Source of the DNA: DATKPA01 sp051955985 | Lineage (GTDB): Bacteria; Planctomycetota; Phycisphaerae; WQYP01 | Direction of reading: 5' to 3' | Length of the DNA: 64,000 nucleotides | NCBI GenBank assembly: GCA_051955985.1 | Contig: JBQCGD010000071.1 | Location: 48,693-112,692 of the forward strand | Shown: positions 8,041 to 15,969 of the stretch, piece by piece | How the letters are laid out: each line of letters starts with the position of its first letter | Numbering within the stretch: position 1 is the first letter of the stretch | The notes under the pieces: model-generated | The model's database searches: none | Seen by the model: only the letters and a program-made list of their open reading frames with translations | Told to the model about the DNA's origin: nothing | Translations under genes and position numbers: made by a program

Positions 8041-8086
8041 GAGAGTCCATGATCCCCACCCCATGGAAGGGGTGGGCTTGTTCTCT
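8041..8086. repeat. Hairpin repeat resembling an IS200/IS605-type end, copy 1
   Basis: GAGAGTCCATGATCCCCACC continuing to GGGGTGGGCTTGTTCTC. The TCC-TGA-TCCCCAC...GTGGGCTTG pattern is shared with 16871-16904. Such GAATCCCCAC hairpins resemble IS200/IS605 ends, but no transposase gene is present. Confidence 0.5.
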
Positions 8087-8118
8087 AACAAGGTTTAGGC
8101 ACCCTCGGTGGTCTAAGC

Positions 8119-8153
8119 GTGCCCGCGTCGCCTGCGGGCGACGGGCGTTGGGG
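8119..8153. repeat. REP-like hairpin repeat, copy 2
   Basis: Same sequence as 7542-7581 from GTGCCCGCGTCGCCTGCGGG onward, ending GTTGGGG. It lies between two divergent small-gene units. Confidence 0.75.
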
Positions 8154-8213
8154 TTTGTGCGTGGCGGAGGGGGTGGGAATCGGAATAATGGAGGGGAATG
8201 AGAAGGAGGTGTT

Positions 8214-8444
8214 ATGCTGGCGGAAGTGTTTGGGTTGGTGGGGGTGGTGATGGTGGTGTTGACGGGGATCGTCCACATCCTTTTAGCGATGGGTGTGTGG
8301 ATGGATGCGCATGCGCTGGGGAAAGAAGGGCGGCGGGTGTATCTGCTTCCGGCGCCGTTGTGGGGGTTGACGACGCTGGTGATGGGGTTGGTGGGGGCGG
8401 CGGTGTATTGGGGGATGAATCGGTCGACGTTTCGGCGGGATTGA
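8214..8444 (+). CDS. Small membrane protein, unknown
   Basis: 76 residues starting at ATG 8214 with a strong AAGGAGGTG site seven bases upstream. Two hydrophobic segments (about residues 4-29 and 45-66) are joined by a short loop with DAHALGKEGRRVYLLP. No family is recognised. The strong ribosome binding site and clean membrane topology make expression likely. The next gene follows in the same direction about 110 bases later, separated by a GC-rich hairpin, so co-transcription is possible but not shown. Confidence 0.6.
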   Translation: MLAEVFGLVGVVMVVLTGIVHILLAMGVWMDAHALGKEGRRVYLLPAPLWGLTTLVMGLVGAAVYWGMNRSTFRRD

Positions 8445-8495
8445 ATGCGGGAGATGTTTGTTTTTGAGGATGGGTCGCGCGTGGAATGTCCGTGG

Positions 8496-8524
8496 CCCTG
8501 CGCCGCCCGAGGCGGCGGGCATTG
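8496..8524. repeat. GC-rich hairpin repeat (CGCCGCCCGAGGCGGCG), copy 1
   Basis: CGCCGCCCGAGGCGGCGGGC folds through GCCGCC/GGCGGC. An inverted copy is at 58158-58187 (CCGCCGCCTCGGGCGGCG), 50 kb away, so this is a dispersed repeat. Confidence 0.6.
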
Positions 8525-8553
8525 TCGGGGAGCGTGTTTTTTTGGAGCGAGAA

Positions 8554-8937
8554 ATGGTGGAAGTGTTGCGGGCGGCGTATGCGGCGTTGAATCGGGGGGA
8601 TGTTGGGGCGGTGGTGGAGGTGTTGGATGCGGGGGTGGAGTGGATTGAGCCGGCGGAGGTTGGGGGTGGGCGGCGGTTGCGGGGGGTGGAGGCGGTGACG
8701 GCGCATCTGGTGGCGGCGCGGGGGGCGTGGGCGGAGGGGGGGTGTGAGCCGGAGCGGTTTGTGGTGGCGGGGGAGCGGGTGGTGGTGGTTGTGCGGGTGC
8801 GGGTGCGGATGAAGGGGGAGACTCTGTGGCGGGAGGGGCGGGTGGTGGATGTGTATACTAGTGGCGGGGGGAAGGTGGTGGAGAAGCGGACGTTTATGGA
8901 GGAGGGGGAAGCGGTTGCGTGGGCGGGTGGGGCGTGA
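8554..8937 (+). CDS. SnoaL-like / NTF2-fold protein
   Basis: 127 residues from ATG 8554, with GGAG eight bases upstream; an earlier in-frame ATG at 8458 would read through a hairpin repeat and is less likely. The pattern MVEVLRAAYAALNRGDVGAV, then VEWIEPAEVGGGRRLRG, then AVTAHLVAARGAW and a run of beta strands is that of the SnoaL-like cone fold (nuclear transport factor 2 superfamily). Members include small isomerases, hydrolases and ligand-binding proteins, and no catalytic set is obvious here. Function is therefore unassigned. The codon third positions are almost all G, as in other plus-strand genes of this half. Confidence 0.7.
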   Translation: MVEVLRAAYAALNRGDVGAVVEVLDAGVEWIEPAEVGGGRRLRGVEAVTAHLVAARGAWAEGGCEPERFVVAGERVVVVVRVRVRMKGETLWREGRVVDVYTSGGGKVVEKRTFMEEGEAVAWAGGA

Positions 8938-8958
8938 GGGGCGGGTCGGGCTGTTTAT

Positions 8959-8995
8959 GAGAGGTGCCCGCGTCGCCTGCGGGCGACGGGCGTCG
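8959..8995. repeat. REP-like hairpin repeat, copy 3
   Basis: GAGAGGTGCCCGCGTCGCCT continuing GCGGGCGACGGGCG, matching 7542-7581. It separates the convergent SnoaL-like and queC genes and could act as a bidirectional terminator. Confidence 0.75.
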
Positions 8996-9019
8996 GGCGT
9001 CGGGGGGAGAGGGGGTGGG

Positions 9020-9694
9020 TCAGGAGACGACGGATTGTTTTGGTTTTTGTAGGAGGGGGTCGGCGAGTTGGGCGGCGCGGAAGGCGCGGAGGCGGCGGGC
9101 GCAGGCGGGGCAGCTCATGCAGGGGAATTCGAGGTTCATCTGGCAGGACCAGCTTGCGGCGAAGGGGGCGGCCATCTGGTAGCCGAGCTCGATGACCTGC
9201 TGGTCTTCGAGGCCCATGAGGGGAGTCTTGAGGGTGAGGGGGGTTTCGGTGGAATAGAGGTCGAGGAGCTGGTTGAAGATCTGGACGAGTTCGATGTTGC
9301 GGGCGAGGGCGTCGGCTTGTTTTTGGTCGAGCTGGGCGCCCCAGATGAGGACGGAGGCGTGGATCTGGCGGGCGAAGCCGGCGCCGATGGTGAGGAGCTG
9401 GAGGTCGCGGAGGGGGATGAGGTTGGAGTAGGGGTCTGAGCCGGTGGAATGGACGACGCCGGCGGTTTCGGGGGGCCAGCTCATTTGACGGAGGTGTTGA
9501 GCGTCGATGGCCCAGGAGCGGAAGGGTTTGAAGTGGGCGACTTGTTTGTCGAAGGCGTTGGCGGCCTGGGCTTCGGGGGCGCGGGCGTCGCGGAGGTGGA
9601 GGAGGGCGATGCGGTATTCGCGGGAGGCGAGCGCGGCGGCGACGAGGCTGTGGAGTCCGCCGGAGGAGAGGATGAGGGCGATGGCTTTGGGCAT
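9020..9694 (-). CDS. queC: QueC-like 7-cyano-7-deazaguanine synthase
   Basis: 224 residues. The N-terminus has the PP-loop ATPase strand and loop ALILSSGGLHSLVAA, and the C-terminus carries the QueC zinc site CQMNLEFPCMSCPACARR, which is exactly C-x7-C-x2-C-x2-C. QueC converts 7-carboxy-7-deazaguanine with ammonia and ATP to preQ0 in the queuosine pathway. Two points are odd: the usual SGGxDS loop reads SGGLHS, with histidine in place of the aspartate, and no other queuosine gene is nearby. The fold and zinc site are convincing, but the loop change means that activity, or the exact reaction, may differ. A REP-like hairpin follows the stop codon. Confidence 0.8.
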   Translation of the reverse strand: MPKAIALILSSGGLHSLVAAALASREYRIALLHLRDARAPEAQAANAFDKQVAHFKPFRSWAIDAQHLRQMSWPPETAGVVHSTGSDPYSNLIPLRDLQLLTIGAGFARQIHASVLIWGAQLDQKQADALARNIELVQIFNQLLDLYSTETPLTLKTPLMGLEDQQVIELGYQMAAPFAASWSCQMNLEFPCMSCPACARRLRAFRAAQLADPLLQKPKQSVVS

Positions 9695-9835
9695 GGTGGT
9701 CCGCCTGATTTTTTGCGCGAAGTTGCAGGTCCAATAATGGGTATCGGCGGGAGATGGGGGGGACTTGATGAACTTTATCGGGGGGTGGAGGAGGATATGT
9801 TCGCCTCGCTCCGCATCGCCCCCCCGCTGCGACGG

Positions 9836-9874
9836 CCGCCTGAAGGCGGAACTTCATACGGACGGAAGTCCGTA
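9836..9874. terminator. Double hairpin downstream of the dehydrogenase gene
   Basis: Two small perfect hairpins in a row: CCGCC-TGAA-GGCGG (9836-9849) and TACGGAC-GGAA-GTCCGTA (9857-9874). They begin three bases past the stop of the minus-strand dehydrogenase gene. No T-tract follows, so this may be a repeat or RNA-stability element and not a classic terminator. Confidence 0.5.
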
Positions 9875-9876
9875 CT

Positions 9877-10872
9877 TCAGCGGTCGAATGTCACGATGGT
9901 TTTGAGGCCGGCGGGGGGGTTGGCGAAGAAGGGTTCGAGCTGGTCGAGGGGGAGTCGTTTTGGGTTGGGGGGGGATTCGTCGATTTGGCGGGCGGCGGGT
10001 TGGTTGATGGCTTCGGGGAAGGGGCCGCAGCGGGAGCCGAGGACGTTGATTTCATCGATGACGATGGGTGCGAGGTTAAGGGGCTTGTTGGCGGCGACGG
10101 TGGTTTTCATGACGAGGGTGCCGCGGGGGCGGAGGAGCTGGAGAGCGCGTTCGAAGCCTTCAGCGCGGCCGGTGCAGTCGATGACGACGTCCTGGTCGCG
10201 GGCGGTTGTGAGTTCGCGGTCGAGGAGGGTGCGGATGTTGTTGTTGGCGGCGCCGGTGCGGATGCGTTCGATGAGGGAGAGCTTGGATTCGTGTTTGCCG
10301 ACGAGGGTGAGTTTGCAGCCGGTGCGGGCGAGGGTTTGGGCGACGAGGAGGCCGAGGCGGCCGTCGCCGAGGACGGTGACCCGGGTGCGTTTTTCGATGG
10401 GGACCTGTCGGAGGATCTGGAAGGCGGCGGCGAGGGGTTCGACGAAGACGGCTTCGTCGTTGGAGAGGTGGTCGGGGAGTGCGTGGAGGTTGCGGGTGGG
10501 GATGCGGAGGAAGTCGGCGAAGGCGCCATCGCGCCCCTGGATGCCGATGACGGAGCGGTGGAAGCAGTGGGAGGAGAGTCCGCGGTTGCACATGTCGCAC
10601 TTGCCGCAGACGCAGTTGATTTCGCCGACGACGCGTTTACCGAGCCAGTGCTGGTCGTTGGGGGGTGCGCCTTTGGGGAGTGCGGTGACGGTGGCGACGA
10701 ATTCGTGGCCGAGGACGCCGGTGAAGTTCATGTAGCCTTTGGCGATTTCGAGGTCGGTCTGGCAGACGCCGGCGGCGAGGATTTTGAGGAGGGCTTCACC
10801 GGGCGCGGGGATGGGGTCGGGGTGATTGCGTTGGAATTTGACGGAGGAACCGTCGAAGAGGATTGCGCGCAT
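9877..10872 (-). CDS. Zinc-dependent alcohol dehydrogenase (MDR family)
   Basis: 331 residues with the medium-chain dehydrogenase layout. The GroES-like half has the catalytic zinc cysteine in GVCQTDLEIAKGY, GHEF for the histidine and glutamate, and the structural zinc knuckle CVCGKCDMCNRGLSSHC. The Rossmann half contains VTVLGDGRLGLLVAQTLA, with the GxGxxG loop altered to GDGRLG. Such enzymes oxidise alcohols, polyols or threonine with NAD(P). The substrate is not evident; a polyol or amino-alcohol would suit the small size and sequence. It starts at ATG 10872 without a strong ribosome binding site. A double hairpin follows the stop. Confidence 0.85.
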   Translation of the reverse strand: MRAILFDGSSVKFQRNHPDPIPAPGEALLKILAAGVCQTDLEIAKGYMNFTGVLGHEFVATVTALPKGAPPNDQHWLGKRVVGEINCVCGKCDMCNRGLSSHCFHRSVIGIQGRDGAFADFLRIPTRNLHALPDHLSNDEAVFVEPLAAAFQILRQVPIEKRTRVTVLGDGRLGLLVAQTLARTGCKLTLVGKHESKLSLIERIRTGAANNNIRTLLDRELTTARDQDVVIDCTGRAEGFERALQLLRPRGTLVMKTTVAANKPLNLAPIVIDEINVLGSRCGPFPEAINQPAARQIDESPPNPKRLPLDQLEPFFANPPAGLKTIVTFDR

Positions 10873-10910
10873 GGTCGGGGCCTTTGAAGGGATTCGCAGC
10901 GGATAAATTA

Positions 10911-10942
10911 GCCACGAAAGACACTAAAGACACGAAATTTTT
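10911..10942. repeat. Dispersed repeat, GCCACGAAAGACAC type, copy 2
   Basis: GCCACGAAAGACACTAAAGA then CACGAAATTTTT, between the dehydrogenase and the HEAT lipoprotein gene. It differs from the copies at 6231 and 15880 at only a few positions. Confidence 0.8.
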
Positions 10943-10963
10943 ACTGGTGGTGTGGGCGCTGGT

Positions 10964-11692
10964 TCAAGGCTGTGCGGCGGGTTTTGTGGCGGGCTGGTTG
11001 GCGGATTGGAACCATTGGAGCCATTCTTTGCCGTCGGGGCCGATGTTCTGGTGGGTGATTTTGACGAGGGAGTCGTGTGCGAAGTAGACGACGCCGGCGT
11101 CGCGGTCGTCGAGGGCGTCGATGAGTGCGCGGATGGATTCGTTGGAGGGGTCGCTGTGGAGGGCTCGGGCGGCGTTGATGCGGACCTGGGTATCGGGGTC
11201 GGAGCGGACGGCGTTGGCGAGGGCGGAGGTGGCGGCGGTGGTGAAGGTGTAGGAGAGGGCCTTGGCGGCATCGCGGCGGACTTCGGGTTCACGGTCGGCG
11301 AGGCCGCCCTTGCCGTTGGATCCGCCGACGAGGAACTTGATGGCTTCGGGGCGGTGGGAGGAGCCGAGGGCTTCCATGGCCTGGGCGCGGACCATGGGGG
11401 AGGGGTCGGTGGTGAGGATTTCGTAGGCTTTCATGTAGGGGGCTTCGTGGCCGTAGGGCTTGGTTTCGAGCCAGGCGATGGCGTCGCGGCGTTCATCGGG
11501 GTTGGTGACGTTGAAGAGGTTGGCGGCGGCGTCTTCGGGGGAGCGGTTTTTGATGGCGCCCATCATGCGGGGGATGAGTTCGTTGAAATCGTGGGAGCGT
11601 TTGGCGGAGCCGCTGCAGGCGGTGAGGAAGAGCGCTGCGAGGAGGAGAGCGACGCGTGACGAGCGGTGGAGGGGGGATTGTGGGAGCATCAT
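10964..11692 (-). CDS. HEAT-repeat lipoprotein
   Basis: 242 residues. The signal peptide ends LLLAALFLTACSGS, giving a lipobox with the modified cysteine at about residue 26. The rest is a series of HEAT/PBS-lyase-type helical repeats, for example PSPMVRAQAMEALGSSHRPE, EPEVRRDAAKALSYTF and DTQVRINAARALHSDPSNES, which usually form a protein-binding scaffold. The C-terminus is a proline/alanine tail. It is the third gene of an operon with rnc and murI (ten-base gap to murI), so it is probably co-expressed with cell-wall and RNA-processing genes, although a shared role is not implied. Confidence 0.8.
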   Translation of the reverse strand: MMLPQSPLHRSSRVALLLAALFLTACSGSAKRSHDFNELIPRMMGAIKNRSPEDAAANLFNVTNPDERRDAIAWLETKPYGHEAPYMKAYEILTTDPSPMVRAQAMEALGSSHRPEAIKFLVGGSNGKGGLADREPEVRRDAAKALSYTFTTAATSALANAVRSDPDTQVRINAARALHSDPSNESIRALIDALDDRDAGVVYFAHDSLVKITHQNIGPDGKEWLQWFQSANQPATKPAAQP

Positions 11693-11702
11693 GGTTCCTG
11701 TT

Positions 11703-12542
11703 TCAGGACTGTTCGGCGAGTTCGAGCATTTCGGGGGTCACCCAGACGGGCTGGCCGACGGATTCGCCGAGGAAACGGGAGGCGAGTCGTTCGAAGCGCT
11801 GGCCCTGGTCGGTGACGTAGCAGGTGAAGCGGCCTTCATGGGGGCTGTTGGAACGCGCGTGCATTGTATCGAGGTTGTCGCGGACCACCAATGCGGTTTG
11901 CTGTGCGGAGTCGATGAGGGTGACGGGTTCGCCGAGGGTTTCCTGGATGGCGTTGGCGAAGAGGGGGTAGTGGGTGCAGCCGAGGATGAGGGAGGAGACG
12001 TCGAGTTCGAGGAAGGGGGCGAGGTATTCGCGGAGGACGAGACCGACGAGGAGGTCGGTGGGTTCGCGGCCTTCTTCGATCATGGGGACGAGGAGTGGGC
12101 AGGCGCGGCCGATGACCTGGAGGGTGGGGTTGATGCGGTGGATGGCGTTGGAGTAGGCGTTGCTGGAGATGGTGGCTTCGGTGGCGATGAGGCCGACGCG
12201 TTTAAAGCCATTGCGTGCGGCTTCGACGGCGGCGCGGGCGCCGGGTTCGAGGACGCCGAGGACGGGGATGTCGAAATCATCCTGGAGTTTTTCGAGGGCG
12301 AGTGCCGAGGCGGTGTTGCAGGCGACGACGAGCATTTTGGGGTGGAGGCCCATGAGGAACTGGAGGCACTGACGGGTGAAGCGGTGGATGGTGGCGGCGG
12401 ATTTTGTGCCGTAGGGGAGGCGTGCGGTGTCGCCGAAGTAGGCGATGGATTCGTTGGGGAGGAGTGTACGGATGGCCTTGGCGACGGTGAGGCCGCCGAG
12501 ACCGGAATCGAAAACGCCGATGGGCGCTCCTGCCGCCGCCAT
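11703..12542 (-). CDS. murI: Glutamate racemase
   Basis: 279 residues with all glutamate racemase landmarks: APIGVFDSGLGGLTVAKAIR with the aspartate-serine pair, the YFGDTARLPYGTKS loop, the first catalytic cysteine in VVACNTASALAL, and the second in LILGCTHYPLF. It supplies D-glutamate for peptidoglycan. A strong AGGAGG lies six bases before ATG 12542. It follows rnc with a 17-base gap and precedes a HEAT lipoprotein. The presence of murI fits the view that this lineage makes peptidoglycan. Confidence 0.95.
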   Translation of the reverse strand: MAAAGAPIGVFDSGLGGLTVAKAIRTLLPNESIAYFGDTARLPYGTKSAATIHRFTRQCLQFLMGLHPKMLVVACNTASALALEKLQDDFDIPVLGVLEPGARAAVEAARNGFKRVGLIATEATISSNAYSNAIHRINPTLQVIGRACPLLVPMIEEGREPTDLLVGLVLREYLAPFLELDVSSLILGCTHYPLFANAIQETLGEPVTLIDSAQQTALVVRDNLDTMHARSNSPHEGRFTCYVTDQGQRFERLASRFLGESVGQPVWVTPEMLELAEQS

Positions 12543-12559
12543 ATGTGGCCTCCTTGCCG

Positions 12560-13369
12560 TTATGCCTGATCGGCAGTGTGTTCAGCGCCCGCGGCGAGCG
12601 GGGCGTCGGATTCGGGTGGCAACTCCGTTGCACTCACGTTGGGATCAATGATTGCGGCTTCCGAGGGGAGGGGGCCTTCGCGCGCGAGGACGCCGAGTTC
12701 TTCGAGGGCGATCTGGGCGGCGCGTTGTTCGGCCTGTTTTTTGGCGGCGCCCCAGGCGCTGCCGAAGGCGCGGGAGCCGATGACGACGCGGACTTCGAAG
12801 CACTTGGAGTGGTCGGGGCCTTTTTCGTCGAGGAGTTCGTACATGGGGGTGGCGTTGAGGGATTTCTGGGCGTGCTGCTGGAGGAGGGATTTGAAGTTTT
12901 GCTGGTGGGTAGTGGCGGCGTATTGTTCGATGTAGGGATCCATGTAGCGGAGGATGAAGAGGCGGGCATGTTCGAAGCCGCCGTCGATGTAGATGGCGGC
13001 GATGATGCTTTCGAGGACGCCGGCGGCGAGGGAGGAGGGGCGTTCGGCGCGGCCGGTCATGCCTTTGCCGACGAAGATGAGGTCGGTGAGGCCGATGGCG
13101 TTGGCGACGGCGGCGCAGGTATTGCGGCTGACGACGGCGGATTTGAGCTTGGTGAGGTCGCCTTCGAGGTAACCGGGGAAGAGTTCGTAGAGGCGGTGGC
13201 AGACGACGAGTCCGAGGACGGAGTCGCCGAGGAATTCGAGGCGTTCGTTGGAGAGGCGGCGGTCGTCTGCGATGGAGGCGTGGGTGAGGGCTTCTTTGAG
13301 GAGGGCGTGATTGACGAAGCGGTAGCCGAGGACTGATTCACATTGGGTGACGAGTTGTTCGAAATCCAT
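12560..13369 (-). CDS. rnc: Ribonuclease III
   Basis: 269 residues. The N-terminal endonuclease domain contains the signature RLEFLGDSVLGLVVCHRLYE with the metal-binding glutamate and aspartate, plus EGDLTKLKSAVVSRNTCA and the later AAGVLESIIAAIYIDGGFEH acidic segment. The C-terminal part is a double-stranded-RNA-binding domain (FKSLLQQHAQKSLNATPMYE ... FGSAWGAAKKQAEQRAAQIA). It cleaves structured RNA such as rRNA precursors. An unusual 40-residue acidic tail follows the dsRBD. It is the first gene of the rnc-murI-HEAT lipoprotein operon and diverges from the prepilin-like gene at 13725. Confidence 0.96.
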   Translation of the reverse strand: MDFEQLVTQCESVLGYRFVNHALLKEALTHASIADDRRLSNERLEFLGDSVLGLVVCHRLYELFPGYLEGDLTKLKSAVVSRNTCAAVANAIGLTDLIFVGKGMTGRAERPSSLAAGVLESIIAAIYIDGGFEHARLFILRYMDPYIEQYAATTHQQNFKSLLQQHAQKSLNATPMYELLDEKGPDHSKCFEVRVVIGSRAFGSAWGAAKKQAEQRAAQIALEELGVLAREGPLPSEAAIIDPNVSATELPPESDAPLAAGAEHTADQA

Positions 13370-13724
13370 CCAGACACCTTTAGAGGCCCAGTGAAGCTGC
13401 AGGGGGGCAGCGCGGGGGGAAATCGTGGGCAGGGTCTGGGGGTGGCGCGAAGCGCTGGAGCCGCCGTCCTTGCGTGGGCAGCACCAGCGGATGGCGATAT
13501 CACCAGTCGCCTGCGAAGGTTACTGTATCGCGACGAAAAGGCGGACGCAATCAGAAAAGGGAACACTGGGAAGGCGAAGGAGGGGCGGACGGCCAAGAAA
13601 TCAGTGGGAACGGTGTTGCGAAGACAGCCCCCTTTTCTGCTATAGTTGGTGGTCCTTCAAGGACTTTGGCGGGTTCGTTCACCGCTAGATTGCCAATGGA
13701 ACGATGTTCGCAGGAGAAACCGTG
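13370..13724. other. Divergent intergenic region, rnc / prepilin-like gene
   Basis: About 355 bases without a gene. It holds a candidate promoter for the rightward gene (13616-13646) and a short hairpin GTCCTT-C-AAGGAC at 13651-13663 in its leader. Confidence 0.5.
13616..13646 (+). promoter_or_regulatory. Candidate sigma-70-type promoter for the prepilin-like gene
   Basis: TTGCGA (13616-13621) and TATAGT (13641-13646) with a 19-base spacer, which is long. The -10 is good and the start codon is 79 bases further on. Confidence 0.35.
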
Positions 13725-14582
13725 ATGGTTACCCGCCGAGGTTTCGCGCGCCGTGGGTTTACGCTCATCGAGCTGTTGGTCGTGGTGGCAATCATCGCGG
13801 TGTTGATTGCGATCCTGTTACCGTCGTTGGGGAAGGCGCGCGAGCAAGCGCGGATGACCCATTGTGCCAGCGGGATGAGACAGTGGGGAATTGCGCTCCA
13901 ATACTATCTCAATGATTACGCGCAGGCGATGCCGCTGGAGGGCTCCACGAGTGCGCCCAGCGCCTCCAATCCAAATTTCATGGATGGGGGGAATTGGTTT
14001 AATGCGTTGCCTGACTACGTAAATGCCCCGCGTTACTACCTTCTCTATGCGGGATACAGTGCGCGGGTGGGGACGACCGTGACAGATTCCAACGGGACGG
14101 TGTGGACGATCACGAACGGCGGGCAGAACGGGGGCGGGTACAAGAATGCGTGGATCTGGTACTGTCAATCGCAACTGCAGAAGACCAAGAATTCCACTTC
14201 GGGCTTAAATTCGTTTCATTATGCGATGAATGGTGTACTGGACGGGGCGGGGAGCAGCGGCACATGGGGCGGCGATTTGGGACAAATGTATGTGAAAGTA
14301 ACAAGCATGGATGATCCGGCCTCGACGGTGTTTCTGTTCGAGCCGACGGGGAACAATCCCAACGATGTTCCCTCGAGCTCAACAGCGGCGGGTCTCGCGA
14401 GCAACATCGACGTGAAGCGACACAACGGCGCTGCGAACATCAACTTTGTGGATGGTCATCAAGAAACGATTCGGCAAACGATCATGACGCCGAGCCGGCC
14501 GAACTCTTCGGCGGTGTGGACTTCAACGGCGCCGCGGCTGGTCTGGGGGCCGTTCAGCGGGCCGAAGCGCCCGGGGACCTGA
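13725..14582 (+). CDS. Prepilin-type N-terminal methylation protein with H-X9-DG motif
   Basis: 285 residues from ATG 13725; AGGAG sits eight bases upstream. The N-terminus is a canonical type IV prepilin signal: a short basic leader, then G/FTLIELLVVVAIIAV with the glycine at -1 and glutamate at +5. The C-terminus carries the planctomycete H-X9-DG motif (HNGAANINFVDGHQE). The family is very common in planctomycetes and is thought to be processed by prepilin peptidase and assembled as pseudopilin-like or surface protein; the exact role is unknown. Unlike its two paralogues at 28.3 and 29.6 kb it has glycine and not alanine before the cleavage point, and a different upstream region. Confidence 0.85.
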   Translation: MVTRRGFARRGFTLIELLVVVAIIAVLIAILLPSLGKAREQARMTHCASGMRQWGIALQYYLNDYAQAMPLEGSTSAPSASNPNFMDGGNWFNALPDYVNAPRYYLLYAGYSARVGTTVTDSNGTVWTITNGGQNGGGYKNAWIWYCQSQLQKTKNSTSGLNSFHYAMNGVLDGAGSSGTWGGDLGQMYVKVTSMDDPASTVFLFEPTGNNPNDVPSSSTAAGLASNIDVKRHNGAANINFVDGHQETIRQTIMTPSRPNSSAVWTSTAPRLVWGPFSGPKRPGT

Positions 14583-14703
14583 GCTGACAGGAGCAGTGCT
14601 GATCCAAGTGCACGAAAAGGAATGGGCGCCGAAGCTTGGCGTCTTTTGGGGGTTTGGATTAACATCAGCACTCCATCTTTATGCTTCGAATTAGAGGGTC
14701 CTC

Positions 14704-15840
14704 ATGAAAGTTCTGATCAATCGCGCCGCGCTGGTGGAAGCCCTCGGCCTTGCTTCTTCTGTGGTTCTTTCGCGGACGCCGAAGCCGGTGTTGACGTGTG
14801 TGAAGCTGGTGGCGGGGACGGGGGCGGGCGGGACGGGGGCGAAGACGCTGACGGTGGTGGCGACGGACATGGAGCTGGCGCTGCAATACACGCTGACGCA
14901 GGTGGATATTGCGACGCCGGGGGTTGCGTTGATTCCGGCGGGGAAGCTTTCGGAGATTGTGAACAATTCGCCGGACGATACGCTGACGCTGGACACGAAC
15001 CAGGACACGACAGCGATCAAGGGGTCGGATGCGCAGTACAAGGTGTTCGGGTACAACCCGGAGGAATTTCCGCCGGTGTCGTCGTTTGACGGGTCGCCGG
15101 ACTTTTCGCTGACGGCGGGGAGCCTGCGGCAGCTGCTGGACCGGACGCGGTTTGCGGCGGCGCGCGAGATGACGCGGTATGCGATCAACGGCGTGCTGTT
15201 TGAGAAGAAGGGGAAGAAGCTGTCGCTGGTGGCGACGGACGGGCACCGGCTGGCACAGACGAAGGATGACACGATTTCGGAAGGGGGGAAGGATGTGTCG
15301 GCGGTGGTGCCGATCAAGGCAATCAACCTGATTGAGCGGCTGCTGACGGATCCGGAGCAGACGGTGTCGCTGCAGTTCAAGGAAAACAAGCTGTTTGTGC
15401 AGATCAGCTCGGAGACGGGGGGCGTGAGTGCGACGATGTCGACATCGCTGGTGGAGGGGACGTTCCCGCCGTACGGGGATGTGATTCCGAAGGATTCGGA
15501 CAAGAAGGTGACGTTGAACCGGGAGCGGTTTTTCTCGGCGGTGCGGCGTGCGGCGTTGCTCACGAACGAGGAATCGAAGGGGGTGCGGCTGGCGTTTTCG
15601 AGCGGGACGTTGTCGATTTCTTCGCGGGCGCCGGAGATGGGCGAAGCGAAGATTGATCTGCCGATCGAATATGCAGGGGATGCGATTGAGATCGGGTTCA
15701 ATCCGACGTATCTGCTGGACGCGTTGAAGGTGGCGGATCAGGAGACGGTGACGTTTGAGATGAAGACGCCGAACAAGCCGGGGCTGCTCAAAAGCGGTCC
15801 GGGGTTCTTGTATGTGGTGATGCCGGTGAATCTCAGCTGA
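14704..15840 (+). CDS. dnaN: DNA polymerase III beta subunit (sliding clamp)
   Basis: 378 residues with the three clamp domains of DnaN. Recognisable pieces are the N-terminal MKVLINRAALVEALGLASSV, the domain-2 stretch LRQLLDRTRFAAAREMTRYA followed by INGVLF, the LVATDGHRLA motif, and the C-terminal segment PGLLKSGPGFLYVVMPVNLS, which replaces the more usual ending in PVRL. The dimeric ring tethers DNA polymerase III and other partners to DNA. dnaN is often beside dnaA at the origin, but dnaA is absent here. A dciA-type gene and DnaA boxes follow within 1.1 kb. Confidence 0.96.
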   Translation: MKVLINRAALVEALGLASSVVLSRTPKPVLTCVKLVAGTGAGGTGAKTLTVVATDMELALQYTLTQVDIATPGVALIPAGKLSEIVNNSPDDTLTLDTNQDTTAIKGSDAQYKVFGYNPEEFPPVSSFDGSPDFSLTAGSLRQLLDRTRFAAAREMTRYAINGVLFEKKGKKLSLVATDGHRLAQTKDDTISEGGKDVSAVVPIKAINLIERLLTDPEQTVSLQFKENKLFVQISSETGGVSATMSTSLVEGTFPPYGDVIPKDSDKKVTLNRERFFSAVRRAALLTNEESKGVRLAFSSGTLSISSRAPEMGEAKIDLPIEYAGDAIEIGFNPTYLLDALKVADQETVTFEMKTPNKPGLLKSGPGFLYVVMPVNLS

Positions 15841-15879
15841 GTTAGTGTGTTTTCCGGCTCATTGAAGGGACGTAAATGA

Positions 15880-15913
15880 GCCACGAAAGACACTAAAGAC
15901 ACGAAATTGTTTT
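15880..15913. repeat. Dispersed repeat, GCCACGAAAGACAC type, copy 3
   Basis: GCCACGAAAGACACTAAAGA then CACGAAATTGTTTT, between dnaN and dciA. It combines the features of the copies at 6231 and 10911. Confidence 0.8.
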
Positions 15914-15969
15914 ACGTTTTTTTGGCCTTTTGACGTGCAGATGCGGCTGTCTGCATGATCGTGGGTTTT

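Larger units (their letters stand above)
7859..8213. other. Intergenic region with hairpin repeats
   Basis: Some 355 bases with no convincing gene. It holds one hairpin with CCCCACCCC/GGGGTGGG arms at 8041-8086 and one REP-like copy at 8119-8153. An AAGGAGGTG ribosome binding site at its right end belongs to the next gene. Confidence 0.6.
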
